From: Cystobacter ferrugineus
Lineage (GTDB): Bacteria > Myxococcota > Myxococcia > Myxococcales > Myxococcaceae
Length of the DNA: 64,000 nucleotides
Assembly: GCF_001887355.1 (NCBI RefSeq)
Contig: NZ_MPIN01000004.1
Coordinates: forward strand, 1 to 64,000
Direction of reading: 5' to 3'
Below the pieces are notes generated by a model. It was not told the origin of the DNA, did no database searches, and saw nothing but the letters and a program-made list of their open reading frames with translations. Position numbers and translations under genes: made by a program. The number at the start of each line of letters is the position of its first letter. Position 1 is the stretch's first letter. Below, one piece after another: positions 1-8,925 of the stretch.

Positions 1-284
1 CCCCTTCTCCCCCCCGTGACGGCCTGGCCCCCCTTCCTGGCCGTCCCGTCACGAGCTCCCCTCCCGGAGCCGCCTCCCCCTGCCCCCGCGGCACCGTCCC
101 CCCGCTCGCGACAGGAAGCCTTAGCAGCCGCCGTGCCGGGCTCCTCGCGAAGAGCGACCCCTCGACTTTTCAAGGGCTTGGCGCCACGCCCTCGAGGAGA
201 AGGGAAAGCGTCGGCCCTCGGGAGGGAAAACTCCTTCCCTCATCGGAGCGCGGCCTTCTCTCCTTCTGACTCCGGGCGGCGGGC

Positions 285-692
285 TCAGGCCTCGCCGGTG
301 GGAGGACGGAGGACTCGGAGCAGGTGCTGGGCCAGCAGGTCGCGCGTGGCGCGTTGCAACTCGCCGAGCAGGACGTGGAGTCCCTCGGCCGAGCCGTCCT
401 GCACGTCGCGCACACGCTCCTCGTTGCCGTCGAAGACCCGCAGGCGCCCGGGCACCAGGGTGATGAGGGGCTGGCGCGGGTAGCGCCGCTTGAGCAGGCC
501 CAGCATCAGCGGATGGTCCTCGTCCGGCCGGCGCGCATCCACCACCACCAGGGCCGGCTCCTCATCCGCGAGGGTGTCCAGCACCTCGTCCGCGTCCGAC
601 AGGGCAATCACCCGCAGATCGGGCTCCGCCAGGAGGCGGGACAGCAACTCCCGGGAGGGCCGGTGGGGGCTGAGGATGACGAGGCGGCGCAT
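285..692 (-). CDS. Receiver-like response regulator domain protein
   Basis: A 135-residue single-domain protein with the alpha/beta periodicity of a CheY-like receiver. The start is the ATG at 692, because the longer upstream reading frame is low-complexity and does not look like protein. Asp52 in the segment LVVVDARRP sits where the phospho-acceptor belongs. The usual acidic pair after strand beta-1 is absent: the N-terminus reads LVILSPHRPSREL instead of VVDD. The conserved Lys of strand beta-5 is also not evident. It may therefore be phosphorylated poorly or act as a protein-binding module. No output domain follows. It is divergent from the helicase gene downstream of it on the plus strand. 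The receiver fold is a moderately confident call; its partner is unknown. Confidence 0.62.
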   Translation of the reverse strand: MRRLVILSPHRPSRELLSRLLAEPDLRVIALSDADEVLDTLADEEPALVVVDARRPDEDHPLMLGLLKRRYPRQPLITLVPGRLRVFDGNEERVRDVQDGSAEGLHVLLGELQRATRDLLAQHLLRVLRPPTGEA

Positions 693-959
693 GGAGGCGC
701 GCAGGCTAGAGGCTTCCGGGCTCGAAGAGGAGACTCTCGACGCCTTCGTTCTCCCGTGGACCGCCGATGTCCACTTCCCCCCTCGTCCAGCATGCGAGCC
801 TGCGTGCGCCTCCGAGCCACCCCACCCTACACCGATCCGCCAGGGGAGCGAGCGTCCGCTCCTTCGAGCAGCCAGCACCCGCGAATCAGGGCGACTTGGA
901 AGGTCCTATGCTGGCGTGGGTTCGTAAATCGGGTTACTCCGAACTCCCCCCCTCTGCCG

Positions 960-2338
<1,379 letters not shown>

Positions 2339-2345
<7 letters not shown>

Positions 2346-3523
2346 CGCGCGAGCTGCTCCTCTTCCGCACGCGGGACGCGAAGCTGCGGCCCTCCTTCGT
2401 CCGGCGCGACGATCCGGGGCTGCTCGCGCTCGCGGGCGAGCTCATCGCCAGCGTGGAGGCGGGACGTGGCCACTCGCGCGACGAGGTGGAGGAGGCCCTG
2501 GCGCTGCAGGCCGGCGCCCATGCGCGGCCCAAGGTGGCGCGGGGGCTCGTGAAGCTGCTGGTGGACCGGATGCGCTTCGACGAGCCCGCCGAGGGGGCCG
2601 TCGAGGCGCGCGCGGCGGCCTTCCGGGAAGCGGCCCGGGTGCGGCTCGCCCTGCCCGCCGGCGCGTCCGTGGAGCACTACGAGGCACGGCTCGCCGCGCT
2701 GCTGCCCCAGCCCCTCTCCGAGCTGCGCGAGGCCCTCTATGCCGACCTCCCAGGTCACCGCGCCCTCCTGGACTGGGAGGCGCTCGGCTCCGCGGAGCTG
2801 TTGGATCGCTACAACCTCGCGCTCGCCCAGGGCCCGCTGTTCGACGCGCGGCGGCTGACGCTGCGGGCGCGGGCGCCAGAGCTGCTCCGGGTGCGCAAGG
2901 TGCTGCGCTGGCTCAAGTTCTGCCGGCTCGTGGCCGAGGTGCGGCGCGAGGGCGAGGACTGGGTGCTGGAGGTGGAAGGCCCCGGCGCCATGCTCTCGCT
3001 GCAGAAGAAGTACGGGCTGCAACTGGCGAGCTTCCTGTCGGTGGTGCCAGTGCTCGCCCGCTGGCAGCTCACCGCCGCCATTGAAACGCCCCGGCGCCGG
3101 GTGACGCTCGTGCTCGACGAGAAGGACCCCCTCGTGTCACCTCATGGGTCCGCGCTCGGCCACATCCCCCCGGAGGTGGCGTCGCTCGCCGAGGGCTTCG
3201 AGGACGCGGAGTGGGAATTGGATCTGCTGCCCCTGCCGCGCAACGTGGGAGCCACGGGGTTGTGCGTACCGGACGTCACCTTCCGTCACCGCCGGACGCG
3301 GCGAGAGGTGGCGCTGGAACTCTTCCATGCCTGGCACGCGGGCCCGCTGGCTCGGCGGTTGGAGGAGTTGCGATCGCGGCCAGATGAGGGATTGTTGCTG
3401 GGAGTAGACCGAGCGCTCGCCAAGGGTCCCCAGGAGCGCGAGACACTGGAGGCACACCCACAGGTGGTGCTCTTCCATGGTTTTCCATCGGCGAAGAGAC
3501 TGCGCGCGAGGCTCTCTGCGTGA
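2339..3523 (+). CDS. DUF790 (Bax1-like) nuclease, XPB partner
   Basis: A 394-residue protein beginning MLTRELLLFRTRDAKLRP, characteristic of the DUF790 family. The archaeal member Bax1 binds XPB and cuts DNA near a junction. Its ATG lies inside the last codons of the upstream helicase (7-nt overlap), supporting a stoichiometric complex. The C-terminal third contains a restriction-endonuclease-like segment: VALELFHAWHAGPL and later GLLLGVDRAL, preceded by VCPDVTF-like residues. This agrees with the nuclease domain of the family, although I did not assign each catalytic residue. It converges on the XRE gene with a 14-bp gap. The family call is firm; substrate and pathway are inferred from homologues. 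Confidence 0.85.
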
Positions 3524-3537
3524 GACGACGCTCCTGC

Positions 3538-3909
3538 CTACCCGTTCTTCTGCCCCAGGTGCGCGGCCACCAGGCTCAGCACGCGCAGCGAGTTGCGATC
3601 CAACTGGCGGGCGCGCCGCATCAGGCGGCGCAGCTCCGCGGGCTCACTGGCCTCGGGAGGCGGCGCGGGAGGTGTCCAGGAAGCGGGACCCTCGGTGGAC
3701 AATCCCAGGGCCTCATCCGCGGACAGGGACAGCACGGCACACAGCTTGCGGAAGGTGGGGACGCTCGGAAGCATGTTTCCCCGCTCCAGGCGCCCGTACA
3801 CCTCCGTGGCGATACCGACTCGCTCCGCCACGTCTTCCTGTGTGAGGTTGAGGCGCTGCCGGGCTGCGCGCGCGCACTCTCCCAGCCTGGTTGCCAGCTT
3901 TTTTGCCAT
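3538..3909 (-). CDS. XRE-family helix-turn-helix regulator
   Basis: A 123-residue DNA-binding protein. Residues about 8-62 form a Cro/C1-type HTH: RLGECARAARQRLNLTQED, then VAERVGIATEVYGRLERGNM, followed by VPTFRKLCAVLSLSADEAL. The C-terminal half is Pro/Ala-rich and then helical (ELRRLMRRARQLDRNSLRVL) and may mediate dimerisation. I chose the ATG at 3909. A TTG at 3942 would add 11 residues but has no SD. It is transcribed divergently from the receiver gene that starts at 4035. The short palindromes immediately upstream of its start make autoregulation plausible, though no target is known. Confidence 0.83.
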   Translation of the reverse strand: MAKKLATRLGECARAARQRLNLTQEDVAERVGIATEVYGRLERGNMLPSVPTFRKLCAVLSLSADEALGLSTEGPASWTPPAPPPEASEPAELRRLMRRARQLDRNSLRVLSLVAAHLGQKNG

Positions 3910-3910
3910 T

Positions 3911-3938
3911 GTCCCGGGACCCGAGTGGTTCACCGGTG
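3911..3938. promoter_or_regulatory. Pair of short palindromes in divergent XRE/receiver promoter region
   Basis: GTCCCGGGAC (3911-3920) is a perfect 10-bp palindrome two bases upstream of the XRE start codon, and CACCGGTG (3931-3938) is a perfect 8-bp palindrome beside it. Both lie in the 125-bp divergent intergenic region, where an autoregulatory XRE protein would be expected to bind. Short GC palindromes are common in DNA of this composition, so this is only a candidate operator. Confidence 0.25.
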
Positions 3939-4034
3939 GCAATATGACTCGGGAGGTTGGTTTCCCAGGACGACTGGGGTAGTATGTCCGTCCGAGGACC
4001 CATCACGTTACATACCCAGCCCGGGAGGTCCTGG

Positions 4035-4406
4035 ATGACCGCGGACGCCACGCCCTCCTATCTCTTCGTCGACGAGGATCCGCTCCAGCTCTCCGCGCTG
4101 CGCCGGCTCCTGCGAGACGTGCCCGGCACCAAGCGCTCGGCGACGAGCGCGGAGGAGGCGCTGCGCATGGCGGAGGAGGAGCCCCCCTCGGTGGTCATCG
4201 CCGCGTACATCCTGCCGGGTATGGATGGGTTGTCATTGATCGCGGCCCTGCGCAGCCGCACGCCTGGAGTGCTCTGCGGTCTGCACACCACGCAGTTGCC
4301 GGGACGCGACATCATCCCGCCCGGCATCACCATCCTGCTCAAACCCTGTCCTCCGGAGCGCCTGCGCGCCTTCCTGCTGTCGGGCTCGGGCAACGCGCCG
4401 AAGTGA
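4035..4406 (+). CDS. Degenerate response regulator receiver (phospho-Asp replaced by Ala)
   Basis: A 123-residue stand-alone receiver fold. The start ATG at 4035 has a strong SD (GGGAGG at 4023-4028). Acidic residues of the beta-1 loop are present (FVDED, residues 11-15), and the beta-5 Lys is present in ITILLKPC. The phospho-acceptor position in VVIAAYILPGMDG is Ala57 where family members have Asp. It should therefore be unable to accept phosphate at the usual site and probably signals constitutively or by protein contact. It sits divergent to an XRE regulator and convergent with the MbtH gene, with a 6-bp gap. Confidence 0.8.
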   Translation: MTADATPSYLFVDEDPLQLSALRRLLRDVPGTKRSATSAEEALRMAEEEPPSVVIAAYILPGMDGLSLIAALRSRTPGVLCGLHTTQLPGRDIIPPGITILLKPCPPERLRAFLLSGSGNAPK

Positions 4407-4412
4407 GCCGCC

Positions 4413-4634
4413 TCAGGACTTGTTCTTGGCCGCCTCTTCCATCTTCTTGCGCAGGCTCAAGGGGCGCATGTCCGTCCACACCTCCTTGATGTACTCGAGG
4501 CACTCGGCCTTCCGTCCCTGCTTGCCGGCCTCCTTCCAACCCAGGGGAAGCTCGCGGTCCGCGGGCCAGATGGAGTACTGCTCCTCGTGGTTGACCACGA
4601 CCTTGTAGACGGTGGTGTCTTCGGCGTCGCTCAT
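4413..4634 (-). CDS. MbtH-like protein
   Basis: A 73-residue protein with the MbtH-family signature: [19 protein letters not shown], then [19 protein letters not shown]. MbtH-like proteins bind and activate adenylation domains of non-ribosomal peptide synthetases and often help them fold. I prefer the ATG at 4634, because the GGGGTGG upstream is then about 10 nt away; an ATG at 4643 would place it too close. It follows the double-helicase gene on the same strand with a 33-bp gap. No NRPS, thioesterase or carrier protein is present in the 64 kb, so its partner must be encoded elsewhere. Confidence 0.9.
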   Translation of the reverse strand: MSDAEDTTVYKVVVNHEEQYSIWPADRELPLGWKEAGKQGRKAECLEYIKEVWTDMRPLSLRKKMEEAAKNKS

Positions 4635-4667
4635 GCGGCGCATTCCACCCCGCCGGACCGGCGGGGG

Positions 4668-7600
4668 TCAATGGCCACGTGGACTTCGCCGTGAAGTGGT
4701 GAACCCAACCCGTGGAGTTGGAAGACGGGACTCGCGGGAAAGGGCCCGCGCGTACGCCAGGGCCACGCGGGTGAAGCGCGCGCCGGAAAGGCCCGTCACG
4801 TACTGGCGGACCATGGCGCGTGTGGCCCCCACGTAGAAGAGGGCGCGGCGCGTGCGCTCCAGCTCGCGCTCCTGGCGTCCCGGGCGGCCCTCCATCCACG
4901 CCATGTCGTCCAGCGCGTCCACGCCACAGAAGAACACCACGGGGCTCTCGTGCCCCTTGCACGAGAAGGCCGTCGTCACCCGGAGGTAGTCCACCTTCCC
5001 CACGCTGAAGCCCGCCACGTCCTCGCCGCCCCGGCCTCCGAAGGCCACCGCCTTGAGTCCCTCGCGCTCGAGCGCCTCGGCCAGCCGCGCGGGCCGCACC
5101 GGAGCCACCACCAGCACGTCCGCGGGCCGTACCCCCTCGCGGGCTCGCAGCCGCTTCACCTCGCGCACCAGCCACGCCTCCTCCGCCTGGGGCGAGTCGA
5201 AGGCGCGCACCACCGGCACCAGCCCCTCGCGCTCGCTGCTCCGCAGCCGGTAGAGCCCATCCACCCCCGCCACCGGCTCCTCCAACAAGCCCTGCTCGCG
5301 CAGCTCGCTGGCGCGCATGAACTCGCGCATGCCGGGGTTGCCCACCCGGTGCAGCCCGAGCGGATCCAACACCACGTTGAAGGCCAGCTCGGACACCTGG
5401 CGCGTGGAGCGGAACGTCTCGCGCAGCACGCGCACGCGTCCGGTGAAGTCGAGCCCGTCCGGCAGCTCCTGGCGCAAGGCCTCCACGGGACTGTGGCCAT
5501 AGACGTTCTGCGAGTCATCCGCGAAGAGCAGGAAGGCCTTCAAGGCAGGCCCCCCCTCGCGTGAGAAGGGACGGGCGAGCCCGTAGAGGTGGGCGAGCTC
5601 CTTGGCGCTCAGGTCCTGCGCCTCGTCCACGAAGACGGCGTCGAAGCTCTCCGGGGCATAGCCGCCCGTGCCGGTCATGTGCATGAGCGTCACGCGGTGG
5701 AGCATGAACGAGGCGCGCCGCCCGAGCCGCCGCCGCAGCGCCGCGTCCACCAGCCGCGTGAGCAGCGGGGTGAGCGCCTTGTTGAAGAAGGACACCAGCA
5801 CGCGCGCCTCGGGGTGCTCGGCGAGGTAGCGCGCCACCCAGTGCGCCAGCACGTACGTCTTGCCACTGCCCGCCACGCCCCGCACCAGGTGGTGCCCCTC
5901 GTCGAAGCGGCGCTCGAAGAGCGACACCTGCTCCTGGGTGAACAGGGGCCCCATCTCCTTGAGCGAGTCGATCTCCTGGCCCAGCGCCTCGGGCCGCCGC
6001 GCCTCGCGCGCGCGCACGCCCGGCATCACCAGCAGGGGCTGCAGCGCGAAGCGTGGCTCCAGGCGCGGCGCCACCGGGGTGAGCAGCTCCAACAACTGCG
6101 CGGGAATGGCCGCCTCGGACTCGGCGCGCGAGGACAGGACGAAGAGGTACTCGCGCGCGCGGCTCGCCGCCACGTTGAGCATGGGCGTGAGCTCGCTCGG
6201 GGCGAAGGGGCGCCCGGCCGCCACCGTGTCCACCACCACCACGTCGTACTCGGTGCCCTGCTGCCGGTGGATGGTGGACGCCTGGAAGCGCGACTCGTGC
6301 CAGCCCTTCTCCTCGGCCATGGCGCGCAACAGCGCCGCCTGGGCCCGGTAGGGCGTCACCGCCAGCACCTTGAGGCCCGCCTTGAGCGCCGGCGCGGCGA
6401 GCGCCATCACCAGCTCCGCCGAGAAGGGCCGCCGGTAGCCATGTCCCGAGTCCCCGCGCTCGTGGCACACCCGGCGCGCGTCCCGCGTGGCCTCGTCCAG
6501 CACCACCCAGCACGCGCGCGCCGCCGGAAAGGCCTCCACCGTCTTGGGCTCCCGGGTGCGCGGCCCCTCGCCGTCCTCCAGCATCCCCGCGTAGCTGAAG
6601 TGGCTCACCACCGCGCCAATCTGCGGGTGCATGCGGTGCTGCGTGCGCAAGAGCAACACGTGGGGCAGCTCCGCCGCCGCGCGCGCGTCCTCCAGGTGCG
6701 ACAGGGGCGAGCTGCGCATCCACGTCTGCACCGGCCGCTCCACGCCCTCCAGCGCCCGGCTCACCGGGCCGATCTGCTTGGGATCTCCTCCCAGCAACAC
6801 CTTGCGCGCCAGCGGCGCGAGCAGCCCCACCGCCGCGCGAGACACCATGCCCGCCTCGTCCACCACCAGCCTGTCGAAGCGCTCGGCGCCCTCCAGCTCG
6901 GAGACGAGCCGCAACGCCCGGTGCACGGTGAGCACCATGAGGGTGGCATAGCCCTCGCGCGCGACGAAGAGCGTCTCGTCGGTGAGCCCGTCGCGCACCT
7001 TGCGCAGCTCCGCCTTCACCACCGCCAGACGCGAGGACGAGGCCCCCTGGAGGTACTCCTCGCGCACGCGCTCCTCCATGTGCGCGATGCGCGCCGCGTG
7101 CTTCTGGTAGCTCGAGTCATGGAGCACGGCGGGAAACGCCCGGGTGAGCTCCTGGCCCACGCCCAGGCCCCCTCGGAAGACGCGGCAGGTGGTGTCCGGC
7201 GCGTGCAACGCCCCCGCCTTGGACAGCATGCGCGCCACGCGCAGGGCGAGCGTGTCGGCGGCGCGGTTGGTGGGCGCCACCGCGAGGATGCGCTGGCCGG
7301 GGTTCTCCTGGACGGCCCGGGCGAGCAGCCGCGCCATCGTCTCCGTCTTGCCCGTGCCCGGAGGTCCCCAGAGCAGCGCCCACGGCTTGTCCCACAGGTG
7401 CTCGGGGCCCTGGCTGGGGCCGGTGCCATCATCCGGAACGAGGCCCCGCACCCGCTCCAGGGCCTCGCGCACCCGGGCGCCCCGCGCGTCGTAGGCCTTC
7501 GAGGCGGCCAGCAGCGCCTCGGAGAAGTCATAGGGCTGGAAGGCCCAGCGCTCCGCCGAGAGCACCTCGGGCTTGATGTGGCCCAGCGAGCGCGTGGAGA

Positions 7601-7943
7601 GGAAGACGCGCCCCGTGGTCGGATCCAGGTGGACGATCTCCCCCACGAAGCGGCGCTCGTCCGGCAGGAAGCCGATGAGCTGACCGCCGCTCCAACTGGG
7701 GTCCGCCACGGGCAGGGGCGTCAGGCCGAGCATCGACTCGTCCTCCAGCCGCACGTCCACGGCCCCCTTGAGCATCACCCACCGGTACTGCGCGCGCTCG
7801 CTCTCCAGGGCCGACAGCAAGTCCTCCGGCAACACCGAGCGCACGACGAGATCGCCGGACTCGGGAGCGGCCGCCGGAGCGTGGGCGGGCAGTGGCTGTG
7901 CGGACTCTTTCCCCATCATCGCGGGCCGGACGAAGGGCCCCAT
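4668..7943 (-). CDS. Tandem fusion of two superfamily 1 helicases (UPF1-like + UvrD-like)
   Basis: A protein of about 1,091 residues carrying two complete helicase motors. Residues about 180-625 form a UPF1/IGHMBP2-like SF1B motor: Walker A GPPGTGKT (193-200), VVDEAGM with DEAG at 362-365, LLGGDPKQIGPV, LRTQHRMHP, and a C-terminal motif with LNVAASRAREYLFVL. Residues about 665-1090 form a UvrD/Rep-like SF1A motor: VRGVAGSGKT (687-696), VDEAQD (772-777), a QNVYGHS motif III region, and YVGATRAMVRQYV as motif VI. The first 170 residues resemble a nucleic-acid-binding beta-barrel region. The start is uncertain: ATGs at 7943 and 7919 both lack a clear SD. Each half is well recognised; the fusion is unusual and its role is unknown. 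Confidence 0.85.
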   Translation of the reverse strand: MGPFVRPAMMGKESAQPLPAHAPAAAPESGDLVVRSVLPEDLLSALESERAQYRWVMLKGAVDVRLEDESMLGLTPLPVADPSWSGGQLIGFLPDERRFVGEIVHLDPTTGRVFLSTRSLGHIKPEVLSAERWAFQPYDFSEALLAASKAYDARGARVREALERVRGLVPDDGTGPSQGPEHLWDKPWALLWGPPGTGKTETMARLLARAVQENPGQRILAVAPTNRAADTLALRVARMLSKAGALHAPDTTCRVFRGGLGVGQELTRAFPAVLHDSSYQKHAARIAHMEERVREEYLQGASSSRLAVVKAELRKVRDGLTDETLFVAREGYATLMVLTVHRALRLVSELEGAERFDRLVVDEAGMVSRAAVGLLAPLARKVLLGGDPKQIGPVSRALEGVERPVQTWMRSSPLSHLEDARAAAELPHVLLLRTQHRMHPQIGAVVSHFSYAGMLEDGEGPRTREPKTVEAFPAARACWVVLDEATRDARRVCHERGDSGHGYRRPFSAELVMALAAPALKAGLKVLAVTPYRAQAALLRAMAEEKGWHESRFQASTIHRQQGTEYDVVVVDTVAAGRPFAPSELTPMLNVAASRAREYLFVLSSRAESEAAIPAQLLELLTPVAPRLEPRFALQPLLVMPGVRAREARRPEALGQEIDSLKEMGPLFTQEQVSLFERRFDEGHHLVRGVAGSGKTYVLAHWVARYLAEHPEARVLVSFFNKALTPLLTRLVDAALRRRLGRRASFMLHRVTLMHMTGTGGYAPESFDAVFVDEAQDLSAKELAHLYGLARPFSREGGPALKAFLLFADDSQNVYGHSPVEALRQELPDGLDFTGRVRVLRETFRSTRQVSELAFNVVLDPLGLHRVGNPGMREFMRASELREQGLLEEPVAGVDGLYRLRSSEREGLVPVVRAFDSPQAEEAWLVREVKRLRAREGVRPADVLVVAPVRPARLAEALEREGLKAVAFGGRGGEDVAGFSVGKVDYLRVTTAFSCKGHESPVVFFCGVDALDDMAWMEGRPGRQERELERTRRALFYVGATRAMVRQYVTGLSGARFTRVALAYARALSRESRLPTPRVGFTTSRRSPRGH

Positions 7944-8042
7944 GCTGCCTGCAGGAAGCGCGAAGGAAAAGCCACCCCGCCCGTCCTTCCCGACGCATGG
8001 CTGGTTGCTTCCACCCCCCACGAGAAACGAATCTCGGGCCAG

Positions 8043-8064
8043 ACCGTCCGTTACAGTGGACGGT
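8043..8064. promoter_or_regulatory. Inverted repeat upstream of metallophosphoesterase gene
   Basis: ACCGTCC (8043-8049) and GGACGGT (8058-8064) form 7-bp inverted arms around an 8-bp spacer, GTTACAGT. The repeat ends 11 bp before the metallophosphoesterase start codon and lies between two divergent genes. It could be an operator or a 5'-leader hairpin that occludes the start. No SD is visible between it and the ATG. Confidence 0.3.
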
Positions 8065-8075
8065 ACGGTCCCCCC

Positions 8076-8900
8076 ATGAAGCTCTACGCCCTCAGCGATC
8101 TGCATCTCCGACATGAGCACAACCGGCGGGCACTCGAGTCGCTCGCCCCCCACCCCGAGGACTGGCTCATCGTCGCGGGCGACGTGGGGGAGAGGCTGGA
8201 GGAGCTCGACTTCGCCTGGCGCACGCTGACGGCGCGCTTCCGCCGGGTGCTGTGGGTGCCCGGCAACCACGAGCTGTGGACGGTGTCGCGCGAGCCTTCC
8301 GCCCTCCGGGGCGAGGCGCGCTACCAGCAACTGGTGGCGCAGTGCCGCGCCCACGGCGTGCTCACCCCGGAGGACCCCTACCCGCGCTGGCCGGGGGAAG
8401 GACCGCCCCGCATCCTGGCGCCGCTCTTCCTGCTCTACGACTACTCGTTCCGGCCGGACGACGTCTCCGAGGAGGGCGCCGTGCAGTGGGCCATGGACGC
8501 CAACGTGCTGTGCACCGACGAGGCCCTGCTCCACCCGGACCCCTACCCGTCGCGCGCCGCCTGGTGCGCCGCGCGCGTGGAGCACACCCGCGCCCGCCTG
8601 GAGGCGCTGCCGAGCGACTGCGCCACGGTGCTCATCAACCACTTCCCGCTGCGCTACGAGCACGTGCGCCTGCCGCGCATCCCCCGCTTCTCCCTGTGGT
8701 GCGGCACGAAGAAGACGGAGGACTGGCACACGCGCTTTCGCGCCGAGGTGGTCGTCACCGGCCACCTGCACATGCCCGCCACCCTGTGGCGCGATGGCGT
8801 GCGCTTCGAGGAGGTGTCGCTCGGCTACCCGCAGCAGTGGACGTGGCGCGGCGACATCTCGCGCTGCCTCCGGGAGATCCTCCCCGGTCCCTCGCCCTGA
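8076..8900 (+). CDS. Calcineurin-like metallophosphoesterase
   Basis: A 274-residue cytoplasmic phosphoesterase. The dinuclear metal site is recognisable in order: LSDLHLR (D-x-H), VAGDVGE (GD), VPGNHELW (GNHE), INHFPLR (H) and TGHLHMP (GHxH). The length fits the whole family fold with no extra domains. Family members hydrolyse phosphomono- or diesters, including cyclic and linear nucleotides; the substrate cannot be predicted here. It is divergent from the double helicase and lies 25 bp upstream of the YfhO-like gene on the same strand, so the two may share a transcript. Confidence 0.88.
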   Translation: MKLYALSDLHLRHEHNRRALESLAPHPEDWLIVAGDVGERLEELDFAWRTLTARFRRVLWVPGNHELWTVSREPSALRGEARYQQLVAQCRAHGVLTPEDPYPRWPGEGPPRILAPLFLLYDYSFRPDDVSEEGAVQWAMDANVLCTDEALLHPDPYPSRAAWCAARVEHTRARLEALPSDCATVLINHFPLRYEHVRLPRIPRFSLWCGTKKTEDWHTRFRAEVVVTGHLHMPATLWRDGVRFEEVSLGYPQQWTWRGDISRCLREILPGPSP

Positions 8901-8925
8901 GTCCGGGTGCTATACCCGGCCGGCA

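Noticed and set aside
16-284. Open frame at the window start on the plus strand
   Set aside because: Pro/Arg/Ser-rich, no SD and no domain; it overlaps the receiver-like gene on the opposite strand. I see no gene in this stretch.
5589-8075. Extension of the metallophosphoesterase frame far upstream
   Set aside because: It runs antisense through the double helicase and has no protein-like features; the catalytic fold starts at the ATG at 8076.
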